A DNA stretch of 12,425 nucleotides from Bacillota bacterium (GTDB taxonomy: Bacteria; Bacillota; GCA-003054495; Carboxydocellales; JAJZTU01): NCBI GenBank assembly GCA_021848765.1, contig JAJZTU010000074.1:1-12425 (forward strand), in the 5' to 3' direction. The notes under the pieces are model-generated. The model saw only the letters and a list, made by a program, of their open reading frames with translations, was not told the DNA's origin and ran no database searches. Positions within the stretch are counted from its first letter, which is position 1. Each line of letters opens with the position of its first letter. A program made the position numbers and the translations under genes. Below, in pieces: positions 1 to 7,609 of the stretch.

Positions 1-19
1 TAGGGAAAACAGAAATGGA

Positions 20-49
20 ACTAAGGACTGGGCCACTAAGGACTGAGCC
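20..49. repeat. 15-bp tandem direct repeat upstream of the GntR gene
   Basis: Two adjacent 15-bp units, 20-34 (actaaggactgggcc) and 35-49 (actaaggactgagcc), differ at one base. They lie about 60 bp upstream of the regulator's start. Directly repeated boxes upstream of a GntR-type gene could be operator half-sites for autoregulation, but no clear -35/-10 pair was found near them, so the role is inference. The repeat itself is directly visible. Confidence 0.6.
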
Positions 50-68
50 ATAGTGCCAGGACTTTTGT

Positions 69-78
69 TTCCTAGGAA
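69..78. promoter_or_regulatory. Perfect 10-bp palindrome, candidate operator
   Basis: The bases ttcctaggaa at 69-78 form a perfect inverted repeat, 16 bp upstream of the ribosome binding site of the GntR-type regulator. GntR proteins usually bind short palindromes near their own gene, so this is a reasonable operator candidate. A 10-bp palindrome can arise by chance, and no second copy was found upstream of the glutamate mutase genes. Confidence 0.3.
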
Positions 79-106
79 TGAAGAGAATTCCGTGGGGTGA
101 TTGAGA

Positions 107-1081
107 TTGAAAGAAATGCCCATTGACCTGAACCGCAAAAACGGTATTCCCATTTACCTGCAGTTAAAAGAACAGATTAAGCGTCTGATTGAGACAGGCC
201 AATGGGAGGCCGGACGAAAAATACCTACCGAACGGGAAATGGCGGAAGTCTTAAACATTAGCCGTAACACAGTAAGTACCGCTTATAAGGAACTGGAAGG
301 GGAGGGGATTCTCTTGTCCTCCCAAGGGCGGGGTACTTTTGTGGCCGACTCTGACGCCGTACTGCGCCAGGAAGGGCGAAAGGAGCGGCTGCTGCGGCTA
401 ATTGACGTGGCTATGGAGGAAGCCACTGAATTGGGGTTTACCATCGATGAATTTGAAGTGATTATTCATGCCCGGGTGCGGGAGAAGAAAGACTTCCTGA
501 GCAGGGTTAAAGTGGCTTTTGTGGAGTGCAACCGGGAACAGTTGGATTACTTTTGCCGGGAACTCCACCTAGGTCCCGGGGTTGCCTTAATCCCGGTCCT
601 GTTGGATGACTTCCGCAGAAACCCCCCTAAAACTAATCAATTCCTGGCCGGGGTGGATATGGTAGTTTCGACCTTCTTTCATCTTCAGGAAGTAAAAGAA
701 TTAATAGCCGATAAGAAAAAAACAATTTTGGGAATAGCTCTTAACCCCCAGCTAGAAACTATAGTAAGAATAGCAAGATTTGCCCGGGGAAGTAAATTAG
801 CTATTATTTGTCTATCTGATACTTTCGTAACAAAAATCAAAAATTGTCTCTGGCAGGCCGGTATAACCCATCTGGAATTTGCACCAACTATCAGCAAAGC
901 AGAGGAAGACTTAAAACAAACCCTGACGGGAGCCGAGGCGGTAATTGTCTCCCAGAACCGGCGTAAAGAAATAGAGGCCCTGACCGGTGGAGAAATAGAG
1001 GTTGTAGAATTTCGCTTCCTGCCTGACATGGGTTCGGTAAATGTAATCAAGACAGCGCTGCTGGAGCTTAAGGAAAAGTAA
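107..1081 (+). CDS. GntR-family transcriptional regulator with long C-terminal domain
   Basis: DNA-binding regulator, probably controlling the glutamate mutase/methylaspartate operon that follows 50 bp downstream. Residues ~5-75 are a typical GntR winged helix: the YLQLKEQIKRLI helix, then IPTEREMAEVLNISRNTV as the helix-turn-helix, and the wing ending in SQGRGTFV. Residues ~130-324 are not a recognisable FCD, UTRA or aminotransferase domain. Alternating hydrophobic strands and helices (VKVAFVEC, GVDMVVSTFF, KLAIICLS, AEAVIVSQN) suggest a Rossmann-like or periplasmic-binding-like ligand domain. A glutamate- or methylaspartate-pathway ligand is inference. The start at TTG 107 is chosen because GGGGTGA (94-100) lies 6 bases upstream. 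TTG 101 has no spacing, and ATG 116 is a weaker alternative. At ~324 residues it is longer than YtrA-type GntR proteins. Confidence 0.85.
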   Translation: MKEMPIDLNRKNGIPIYLQLKEQIKRLIETGQWEAGRKIPTEREMAEVLNISRNTVSTAYKELEGEGILLSSQGRGTFVADSDAVLRQEGRKERLLRLIDVAMEEATELGFTIDEFEVIIHARVREKKDFLSRVKVAFVECNREQLDYFCRELHLGPGVALIPVLLDDFRRNPPKTNQFLAGVDMVVSTFFHLQEVKELIADKKKTILGIALNPQLETIVRIARFARGSKLAIICLSDTFVTKIKNCLWQAGITHLEFAPTISKAEEDLKQTLTGAEAVIVSQNRRKEIEALTGGEIEVVEFRFLPDMGSVNVIKTALLELKEK

Positions 1082-1087
1082 GCGCTG
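1054..1087. repeat. Pair of AGCGCTG boxes around the gntR stop codon
   Basis: AGCGCTG occurs at 1054-1060, where it is part of the palindrome cagcgctg, and again at 1081-1087 immediately after the regulator's stop. The copies are 27 bp apart. The second lies in the 50-bp gap before the glutamate mutase S gene, so the pair could be an internal operator. AGCGCT also occurs elsewhere in the window inside genes, which weakens the case. Confidence 0.2.
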
Positions 1088-1131
1088 TAAACACCTGATT
1101 CTGCAGATAGTGCGAACAAGGAGGGCGAGCC

Positions 1132-1539
1132 GTGCAGAAGAAGACTTTAGTTTTAGGAGTAATCGGAGCAGATGTCCATGCGGTTGGTAACCGTATCCTG
1201 GATTATGCCTTGACTGAGGCAGGTTTCAGTGTAGTAAACATTGGGGTGCTGGCAACTCAGGAAGAGTTTATCAATGCGGCTATGGAAACAGATGCCCAAG
1301 CCATTTTGGTAAGCTCACTGTACGGACACGGTGAACTGGACTGCCGGGGGCTTAAAGAAAAGTGTGTGGAAGCCGGTTTGGATGATGTCCCACTGTATGT
1401 GGGCGGAAATCTGGTGGTAGGTAAACAGGACTTTGCTGTTGTGGAAGAGCATTATAAGGAAATGGGATTTGACCGGGTTTATCCCCCGGGGACTCTTCCG
1501 GATGTGTTAATCAGGGATTTAGCCAGGGACTTGCACTGA
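1132..1539 (+). CDS. glmS: Glutamate mutase sigma (S) subunit, B12-binding
   Basis: Small cobalamin-binding subunit of adenosylcobalamin-dependent glutamate mutase (EC 5.4.99.1), which interconverts L-glutamate and (2S,3S)-3-methylaspartate in the cytoplasm. The 135-residue protein carries the base-off/His-on signature D14-x-H16-x-x-G19 (H16 is the lower cobalt ligand), S61-x-L63 within SSLYGHGE, and G91-G92-N93 in YVGGNLVVG. These are the three hallmark B12 contacts, at the positions known in the clostridial protein. Its length matches the family (~137). The GTG start follows AAGGAGGG at 1118-1125. It is the first structural gene after the regulator. The name should not be confused with glucosamine-6-phosphate synthase GlmS or mismatch-repair MutS. 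Confidence 0.96.
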   Translation: MQKKTLVLGVIGADVHAVGNRILDYALTEAGFSVVNIGVLATQEEFINAAMETDAQAILVSSLYGHGELDCRGLKEKCVEAGLDDVPLYVGGNLVVGKQDFAVVEEHYKEMGFDRVYPPGTLPDVLIRDLARDLH

Positions 1540-1608
1540 TTGACAGGCATAAGACGTAAATGGTTTAAGGTGCCTGATAGCATGCGGCCATCGGAAAGCG
1601 GGGGATGG

Positions 1609-3003
1609 ATGGTGGAGCTGGCCCTGTTGGTGGATTTCGGGAGTACTTATACCAAGGTTACTGTGGTTGACCTCCGGGATGAAAAAATCATGGGTACCGC
1701 TAAGGCGTTTACTACTGTTGAGACAGATATCATGGAGGGCCTTAAGCAGGCCTGTGCAGATTTGCAGCAGAAGCTGGGATTTGACCCTTTGACCGCCAAA
1801 CATAAAGTGGCCTGCAGCAGTGCCGCCGGTGGACTAAAGATGGTAGCGGTAGGCCTGGTCAGGGAGTTAACCGTAGAGGCTGCCAAGCGCGCTGCCTTGG
1901 GAGCGGGGGCCAGAGTCCTGGATGTTTTTGCCCACCGGTTGACGGCTTCTGAGCTGCGGCGTATGGAGATATTAAAGCCGGATATAGTTCTCCTGGCGGG
2001 TGGGACAGATGGCGGTAACCGGGAAGTGATTGTCCAAAATGCCCGGATGCTGGCTCAGTCCAGTCTGCAAGTGCCCATAGTGGTAGCGGGCAACAAGGTG
2101 GCTGCCGAAGAGGTTGCCGGTTTGCTGCGGGGGGCAGGGCTGGACTGCCGGGTGACAGAAAATGTTATGCCTGAGCTTAACAAGCTCAATGTGGAACCTG
2201 CCCGGATGACCATCCGGGAGATATTTATGGAGAAAATTGTGTCCGCTAAGGGGCTGAGCAAAGCCGAACAGCTCATTGACGGGGTGCTGATGCCCACTCC
2301 TGCTGCGGTGCTTAATGCGGCTATGCTCCTGGCCCAGGGCACACCGGGGGAGCCGGGAATTGGCGAACTTGTTTTAGTGGATATTGGGGGTGCTACCACT
2401 GATGTCCACTCAGTGGCGAAGGGTGAACCATCCAAGGCCGGGGTAATGCTGAAAGGGCTGCCGGAACCCCAGGCCAAGCGGACAGTGGAGGGTGACCTGG
2501 GCATGAGGTACAGCGCCCGGGCACTTTGTGAGGCTGCAGGCCCTAACCGCTTCAGCGGGGTATTGGGAGATAAAAGCTGTGGCAGGCTGGAAGCATTTCT
2601 AGCCAGGGTGACGGCCAGACCGGATTACCTACCGAAAGATGAGGAAGAATGGCAGTTGGACGAAGGAATGGCCAGGGTGGCTGTAGAACTGGCCATGGAG
2701 CGTCATGCCGGGAATATGGAAGTAGTTTACACACCTTTTGGGGCATCCTATGTCCAGTACGGTAAGGATTTAACCCCGGTTCCGCACCTGATTGGGACCG
2801 GCGGTGTGGTAGTGCATCACCGGGAGCCTGCCAGGATATTGAAGGCAGCCTGGTTTGACCGGAATAATCCAACCAGTTTACGGCCCCGGAGTCCCAGGAT
2901 GTGGGTTGACCGGGAATACATTCTGGCGGCAATGGGGCTGTTAGGGGAAATCGCACCGGATACCGCCTTGCGGATTTCCAAGCAATGCTTATTAGAACTT
3001 TAG
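1609..3003 (+). CDS. glmL: GlmL/MutL glutamate mutase reactivating ATPase
   Basis: ASKHA-fold (actin/Hsp70-like) ATPase of the MutL family, encoded between the two glutamate mutase subunits. In B12 mutase systems such proteins help exchange damaged cobalamin, and that is the inferred role. From ATG 1609 the protein has 464 residues, close to clostridial MutL (~462). The phosphate-1 loop VDFGSTYTK is at residues 8-16, CSSAAGGLK at 69-77, LLAGGTDGGN at 128-137, and the phosphate-2 motif VDIGGATTDVHSV at ~257-269. The frame is open back to TTG 1540, directly after the glmS stop. ATG 1582 has an AAGGTG 9 bases upstream and would add nine residues. ATG 1609 (or GTG 1612) behind GGGGGA is preferred because the nucleotide-binding loop then starts at the N terminus, as in relatives. 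The stop overlaps the next gene's ribosome binding site. Unrelated to mismatch-repair MutL. Confidence 0.93.
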   Translation: MVELALLVDFGSTYTKVTVVDLRDEKIMGTAKAFTTVETDIMEGLKQACADLQQKLGFDPLTAKHKVACSSAAGGLKMVAVGLVRELTVEAAKRAALGAGARVLDVFAHRLTASELRRMEILKPDIVLLAGGTDGGNREVIVQNARMLAQSSLQVPIVVAGNKVAAEEVAGLLRGAGLDCRVTENVMPELNKLNVEPARMTIREIFMEKIVSAKGLSKAEQLIDGVLMPTPAAVLNAAMLLAQGTPGEPGIGELVLVDIGGATTDVHSVAKGEPSKAGVMLKGLPEPQAKRTVEGDLGMRYSARALCEAAGPNRFSGVLGDKSCGRLEAFLARVTARPDYLPKDEEEWQLDEGMARVAVELAMERHAGNMEVVYTPFGASYVQYGKDLTPVPHLIGTGGVVVHHREPARILKAAWFDRNNPTSLRPRSPRMWVDREYILAAMGLLGEIAPDTALRISKQCLLEL

Positions 3004-3015
3004 GAGGGGTTTGGG

Positions 3016-4467
3016 GTGGAGCTCAAGAATAAGCGCTGGAGCAGTGAACGGTTTCTGGCCCAGCGGAAAGAGGTGCTGGGTGGGTGGCCTACCGGCGCCA
3101 ATGTAGACTTCGAAGAAGCGGTAGCCTATCATCAGGCTTTGCCCCCCGGCAAGATTTTTGCACATAAACTCGAACAAGGTAAAAAGGAAGGCGTGACCTT
3201 TGCTCAGCCCAGGGCGGGGGTGGCCCTGGTGGCGGAACATATCGAACTCCTGCGCTATCTCCAGGATGAGGGGGGAGCGGACCTTCTGCCCACCACCATT
3301 GACAGCTATACCCGGCAAAACCGCTACCGGGAGGCTGAGACGGGGATTGCCGAATCCCGCAATTTGGGAAGATCCATGCTCAACGGATTTCCGGCGGTTA
3401 ACCACGGGGTGGATGCCTGCCGCCAGGTGGTGGAAGCTGTAGGTGTGCCGGTCCAGGTCCGTCACGGGACCCCTGATGCCAGGCTGCTGGCAGAGATTAC
3501 TCTTGCCGGGGGCTTTACCGATTATGAGGGTGGGGGGATTTCCTATAATATTCCCTACTCCAAGGATGTGCCCCTGGAAAATACTATTTTATACTGGCAG
3601 TATGTTGACCGCCTGATAGGTGAGTACGAGTCCAGGGGTGTACGGATTAATCGCGAACCTTTTGGGCCGTTGACCGGGACACTGGTTCCCCCCTGTATTT
3701 CCCACAGTGTGGCTATCATCGAGGCTCTACTGGCTGCGGAACAAGGGGTCAAGAGTGTCACCCTGGGTTACGGGCAGTGTGGAAATCTCATTCAGGACAT
3801 TGCCGCCATCAGGACTTTACAGGAATTAGGCGAAAAATATCTATCTGAAAAGGGCTACCCTGAAGTAATGGTTACCACGGTGTTTCACCAATGGATGGGC
3901 GGTTTTCCCCAGGATGAGAGCAAGGCCTTCGGGGTGATTTCCTGGGGGGCGGCAATTGCTGCTTTGGCCGGGGCCACCAAAGTTATTGTGAAGACCCCCC
4001 ATGAAGCGGTGGGAATCCCGACCAAGGAAGCTAATGCAGCCGGGATTAAGACCACCAAACAGGTCCTCAATATGCTTAAGGACCAAAAATATGCCAGCAC
4101 TCCTGAGCTTGAGCAGGAGATGGAAATAATTCGCCGGGAAACCGGGAGTATTCTGGACCGGGTCTTTGATTTGGGTGAGGGGGACCTGGCCCAAGGGGCA
4201 GTACGGGCCTTCCAGGCCGGGGTCATTGACATTCCCTTTGCCCCCAGCAGATTTAATACCGGTAAACTCCTCCCTGCCAGGGACAACCACGGGGCAGTAC
4301 GCCTCCTGGACTATGGGGACCTTCCGTTTGCTAAAGAGATCATCGAGTTTCACAGGGAAAAAATTGCCGAACGGGGCCGGGCAGAGAACCGCAGTCCCAG
4401 TTTCCAGATGGTAATTGATGATATCTATGCTATAGGAAAGGGTATGCTGGTGGGTAGGCCGAAATAG
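3016..4467 (+). CDS. glmE: Glutamate mutase epsilon (E) subunit, catalytic
   Basis: Catalytic TIM-barrel subunit of adenosylcobalamin-dependent glutamate mutase (EC 5.4.99.1), pairing with the S subunit at 1132-1539. The 483-residue length matches the clostridial enzyme. The substrate-binding arginine claw known from the Clostridium cochlearium structure is intact at identical positions: R66 (AQPRAG), R100 (YTRQNR) and R149 (VRHGTPD). The active-site residues E171, Y177 and Y181 (EGGGISYNIPY) are also present. Other hallmark stretches are QDEGGAD, NREPFGPLTGTLVPP and FHQWMGGFPQDESKAFGV. The GTG start is 6 bases after AGGAGGGG (3002-3009), which overlaps the glmL stop and suggests translational coupling. 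With all catalytic residues kept, an active mutase is expected. Confidence 0.97.
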   Translation: MELKNKRWSSERFLAQRKEVLGGWPTGANVDFEEAVAYHQALPPGKIFAHKLEQGKKEGVTFAQPRAGVALVAEHIELLRYLQDEGGADLLPTTIDSYTRQNRYREAETGIAESRNLGRSMLNGFPAVNHGVDACRQVVEAVGVPVQVRHGTPDARLLAEITLAGGFTDYEGGGISYNIPYSKDVPLENTILYWQYVDRLIGEYESRGVRINREPFGPLTGTLVPPCISHSVAIIEALLAAEQGVKSVTLGYGQCGNLIQDIAAIRTLQELGEKYLSEKGYPEVMVTTVFHQWMGGFPQDESKAFGVISWGAAIAALAGATKVIVKTPHEAVGIPTKEANAAGIKTTKQVLNMLKDQKYASTPELEQEMEIIRRETGSILDRVFDLGEGDLAQGAVRAFQAGVIDIPFAPSRFNTGKLLPARDNHGAVRLLDYGDLPFAKEIIEFHREKIAERGRAENRSPSFQMVIDDIYAIGKGMLVGRPK

Positions 4468-4499
4468 ATTACTCATATTGAACCTCAGGGGGTAAGCAT

Positions 4500-5798
4500 A
4501 TGCAGATCAGTAATGTCCTGGTTGCTCCCGGACTTACCGGATTCTTTTTTGATGACCAGCAGGCAATCAAAGCCGGAGCAAAGGCAGATGGGGCCGCCTA
4601 TACCGGTAATCCGCTTACTCCGGGTTTTTCCCGGGTACGGCAGAAAGGAGAGTCCATTTCGGTGCTCCTGGTTTTGGAGGACGGGCAAATTGCTTTTGGC
4701 GACTGTGCTGCTGTACAATATTCGGGGGCTGGTGGCCGGGACCCGCTGTTTTTAGCCCGGGATTTTATCCCCTTAATTGAGCAGGAAATTGCCCCTAAAC
4801 TTAAGGGGAGGGAGCTAATTTCCTTTCGGGAATTAGCAGGGGAGTTTGACCATTTCCAGAGGGAAAATGGGGAAAGGCTGCATACCGCACTCCGGTATGG
4901 GATAACCCAGGCTTTATTGGACGCTGTAGCCAAGAGCAGCGGGTTAACAATGGCAGAGGTGGTGTCCCGGGAATATGGCACTACCCTTGCCGGCCGCCCG
5001 GTACCTATATTCTCTCAAACCGGCGATGACCGGCACAGCAACGCTGATAAAGCCATACTGAAGAGAGCCCAGGTGCTGCCCCACGGTTTAATTAATAATG
5101 TGGAGACCAAGCTGGGTAAAAAGGGTGAAATTCTCCTCGAATATGTGAACTGGCTTAAGCATAGGGTGGAAAAGCTGGGCGAGCCTGGGTACCGGCCGGT
5201 GCTGCACATAGATGTTTACGGGACCATCGGGCAGGCCTTTGACCATGATGCAGGCAGAATGGCTGACTACCTGGGGCGGTTGGAAAAAGCAGCATCCCCC
5301 TTGAAGCTCCGCATCGAAGGCCCTATGGACATGGGGAACAAGCCCGGCCAGATGCAAGCATTGCAGGAACTGAAGGCCGTCCTGGAGGAAAAAGGCATCG
5401 GGACAGAAATCGTAGCTGATGAATGGTGCAACACCCTGGAGGACATTATCGAGTTTGTGGATGACCGTTGTGCCCATATGGTGCAAATTAAGACCCCGGA
5501 CCTTGGCGGAATCAATAATACTATAGAAGCTGTCCTTTACGCGAAAGCCAGGGGAGTAGGGGCCTACCTTGGGGGGACCTGTAATGAAACCGACCGTTCC
5601 GCCCAGGTTTGCGTGCACATCGCCCTGGCCACGCAGCCGGACCAAATGCTGGCCAAACCCGGTATGGGTGTAGACGAAGGCTATATGATTGTAGCTAACG
5701 AGATGGAACGTACCCTGGCCTTGTTAAGAGCCCGGCCAAGATTAAAACAGGTATCTGACCGGAGACAAAAAAGAGTCCGGCCAAAGCAAGGCATTTAA
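4500..5798 (+). CDS. mal: Methylaspartate ammonia-lyase with basic C-terminal tail
   Basis: Enolase-superfamily enzyme (EC 4.3.1.2) that removes ammonia from 3-methylaspartate to give mesaconate, the second step of the methylaspartate route. Family residues are in place: metal ligands D238 (HIDVYG), E273 (RIEGPMD) and D307 (VADEWCN), the catalytic lysine K331 (QIKTPD), and H195 (LPHGLINNVE), which corresponds to the other acid/base of the family. N-terminal blocks VRQKGESISVLLVLEDGQ and QYSGAGGRDPLF are also typical. ATG 4500 follows AGGGGG at 4487-4492. At 432 residues it is about 20 longer than the ~413-residue clostridial enzyme. The excess is a very basic tail (~411-432) with two RxRP motifs. 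The gene lies 32 bp behind glmE and 14 bp before the HgdB-like gene. Confidence 0.97.
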   Translation: MQISNVLVAPGLTGFFFDDQQAIKAGAKADGAAYTGNPLTPGFSRVRQKGESISVLLVLEDGQIAFGDCAAVQYSGAGGRDPLFLARDFIPLIEQEIAPKLKGRELISFRELAGEFDHFQRENGERLHTALRYGITQALLDAVAKSSGLTMAEVVSREYGTTLAGRPVPIFSQTGDDRHSNADKAILKRAQVLPHGLINNVETKLGKKGEILLEYVNWLKHRVEKLGEPGYRPVLHIDVYGTIGQAFDHDAGRMADYLGRLEKAASPLKLRIEGPMDMGNKPGQMQALQELKAVLEEKGIGTEIVADEWCNTLEDIIEFVDDRCAHMVQIKTPDLGGINNTIEAVLYAKARGVGAYLGGTCNETDRSAQVCVHIALATQPDQMLAKPGMGVDEGYMIVANEMERTLALLRARPRLKQVSDRRQKRVRPKQGI

Positions 5799-5812
5799 GG
5801 GGGCAGAGAGAT

Positions 5813-6790
5813 TTGGGCAAGATAGGACTTACCACAACAGTACCCATTGAGGTAATTTACGCAGCCGGCGCTGTCCCGGTAGACTTGAACAATATTTTCA
5901 TCACCAACCCCAGACCGCAAGAACTGGTGGACGAAGCGGAACTTGCGGGTTACCCGCGAAACATTTGTGGTTGGATTAAGGGGATATACAGCACCGTACT
6001 CAGGAACCGTGAGATCGACCGGGTAGTGGCGGTGACCCAGGGTGATTGCAGCAACACTCATGCCCTCATGGAAACCCTGCAGCTTCAAGGTATTGCCACC
6101 ATCCCTTTTGCCTATCCCTATGACCGCGACCCAGACCTGTTAAAGCTTCAGATTGAGAAGCTCATGGCCTATTTTGGCGTAAACTGGGGTCAGGTGCTGG
6201 AAACTAAACAACGCTTGGACCGTATTCGCCGCAAGGTCCGGGAGATCGACGGCCGGACCTGGGAAGGGAATAAAATCAGTGGTTTTGACAATCACTTGTT
6301 CCAGGTATGCTGCAGTGATTTGGAAGGAGACCCGGAAGCCTTCGAAGAACGGGTGGACCGGTTTCTGGCCGGACTGCCCGCTGCTAAAGAGTTCCATGAG
6401 GATGTGCGGCTTGGGTATATCGGTGTTCCGCCTATTGTCGATGACCTTTATGATTATTTGGAAAGTCAGGGAGCAAGGGTGGTATTTAATGAGGTACAGC
6501 GCCAGTTCAGTATGCCTTTTGACACCGGGGACCTGGTAGAACAGTACCGTTTGTACACCTATCCCTATGATATTTTTGCCAGGCTGGAGGATATCCGGCA
6601 GGAAGTGGAAAAGCGCAACCTGGATGGTATTGTACATTATACACAGAGCTTTTGCTTCCGGCAGATCGAGGATTTAATAATCCGCGAAAAGCTGGATGTG
6701 CCGGTGCTTACTTTGGAAGGGGACAAACCGGGTAAGCTGGATGCCCGGAGTAAAATGCGCCTGGATGCTTTTGTGGACATGCTGAGATAG
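5813..6790 (+). CDS. Short HgdB-like 2-hydroxyacyl-CoA dehydratase family Fe-S protein
   Basis: Member of the HgdB/BcrC/YjiM-type family (PF06050). Known relatives bind Fe-S clusters and, once an ATPase activator injects an electron, dehydrate 2-hydroxyacyl-CoAs, reduce benzoyl-CoA, or carry a double-cubane cluster. The N terminus starts directly at the conserved TVPIEVIYAAGAVPVDL block, so the ~40 residues that precede it in HgdB are absent. Likely cluster ligands are C52 (NICGWIKG), C79 (GDCSNTH) and C281 (QSFCFRQ). A C166-C167 pair is extra. The ending LEGDKPGKLDARSKMRLDAF matches the family's C-terminal signature. TTG 5813 is set by AAGGGGG (5797-5803), which overlaps the mal stop. The activator follows at 6815, but no second dehydratase subunit is present, so a homodimer or DCCP-like protein is more likely than a true 2-hydroxyglutaryl-CoA dehydratase. 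The substrate is unknown. Confidence 0.82.
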   Translation: MGKIGLTTTVPIEVIYAAGAVPVDLNNIFITNPRPQELVDEAELAGYPRNICGWIKGIYSTVLRNREIDRVVAVTQGDCSNTHALMETLQLQGIATIPFAYPYDRDPDLLKLQIEKLMAYFGVNWGQVLETKQRLDRIRRKVREIDGRTWEGNKISGFDNHLFQVCCSDLEGDPEAFEERVDRFLAGLPAAKEFHEDVRLGYIGVPPIVDDLYDYLESQGARVVFNEVQRQFSMPFDTGDLVEQYRLYTYPYDIFARLEDIRQEVEKRNLDGIVHYTQSFCFRQIEDLIIREKLDVPVLTLEGDKPGKLDARSKMRLDAFVDMLR

Positions 6791-6814
6791 TTACCATTGC
6801 AAGGAGGAAGTTAC

Positions 6815-7609
6815 TTGGGAATGCTGGTTTGCGGTATTGATTTGGGCAGTAGGAGTGTTAAGCTGGTGCTTGGGCCGGGGGAAGGGGCTGCGGGGCACCC
6901 GGAGGTATTAACAAAGCTTCAGTTCTATAAATTTGATACCATAGAGTTCTACCGTAATTACGGGCGCAAGCAGGGGGAGAGCCTGGTGGTGGATTTTGCC
7001 GGGCTGGGCCTGCCTGTTATTGATAAAGTGGTTTCTACAGGCTATGGCCGTAATACCCTCAGTATCATGGGGGGGAAGACTATTCCCGAGATTAAGGCAC
7101 ATGTTTTGGGGGCCATGTTCCAGACGGGTCTGACGGATTTTACCCTCTTGGATTTAGGCGGTCAGGACAGCAAAATTATCAAGGTGCGCAAAGGAAAAAT
7201 GGTGGATTTCCTCACTAATGATAAATGTGCTGCCAGTTCAGGACGCTACCTGGAAAATATGGCTGCCGTCCTGGGAATAAGTTTGGAGGAGTTGGGCAAA
7301 TACTGGGAGGAACCGGTGGAATTAAGTTCGACCTGTGCTGTTTTCGGCGAGTCGGAGCTGATTGGCAAGATAGTTGAGGGTTACTCCATTCCCCAGTTGG
7401 CCGCCGGAGTCAATTATACCATCTTCAAAAGGGTGCAACCCCTGCTGAGGCAGCATAGCAGTGAAGTGCTGATCTTCACGGGTGGGGTTGCCCAGAGCAG
7501 GGCTATGAGAGATATATTCGCCCATGAATTAGGCGTAGAGGTGATTATACCCGGATTTCCCCAATATAATGGGGCCATTGGCTGCTGGGAGGATTGCACA
7601 TACAGTTAA
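6815..7609 (+). CDS. HgdC-like ATPase activator of the HgdB-like protein
   Basis: BadF/BadG/BcrA/D-type ATPase (PF01869), an archerase that uses ATP to push a low-potential electron onto its Fe-S partner, here surely the protein encoded 24 bp upstream. From TTG 6815 it has 264 residues, matching HgdC (~260). The phosphate-1 loop GIDLGSRSVKLVL is at 7-19 and the phosphate-2 motif DLGGQDSK at 113-120. The two cluster cysteines are C138 (NDKCAASSGRYLE) and C174 (SSTCAVFGES). One [4Fe-4S] would bridge the homodimer. FTGGVA and the PQYNGAIG ending are also typical. TTG 6815 sits 6 bases after AAGGAGGA (6801-6808). The C-terminal residues GCWEDCTYS come from the first copy of a 38-bp tandem repeat and are unlike the usual family ending, so this tail may be a by-product of that duplication. 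Confidence 0.92.
   Translation: MGMLVCGIDLGSRSVKLVLGPGEGAAGHPEVLTKLQFYKFDTIEFYRNYGRKQGESLVVDFAGLGLPVIDKVVSTGYGRNTLSIMGGKTIPEIKAHVLGAMFQTGLTDFTLLDLGGQDSKIIKVRKGKMVDFLTNDKCAASSGRYLENMAAVLGISLEELGKYWEEPVELSSTCAVFGESELIGKIVEGYSIPQLAAGVNYTIFKRVQPLLRQHSSEVLIFTGGVAQSRAMRDIFAHELGVEVIIPGFPQYNGAIGCWEDCTYS

Noticed and set aside
1540..1608. In-frame N-terminal extension of GlmL from TTG 1540
   Set aside because: No good ribosome binding site precedes TTG 1540, and the extra 23 residues are absent from the known clostridial protein as I recall it. ATG 1582 remains a weaker alternative.
2055..2956. Long reverse-strand open frames inside glmL, and similar ones inside glmE, mal and the P-loop gene
   Set aside because: They lie fully opposite strongly recognised genes, lack ribosome binding sites and have low-complexity or unrecognisable translations, so they are shadows of GC-rich codons.
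1132..3003. MutS/MutL DNA mismatch repair, or GlmS glucosamine-6-phosphate synthase
   Set aside because: The names are shared, but the proteins are a 135-residue B12-binding protein and an ASKHA ATPase. None of the repair or amidotransferase motifs are present.
5813..7609. A complete 2-hydroxyglutaryl-CoA dehydratase system
   Set aside because: Only one dehydratase-like subunit and the activator are present. The HgdA-type partner, CoA transferase and 2-hydroxyglutarate dehydrogenase are missing, and the subunit is N-terminally short.
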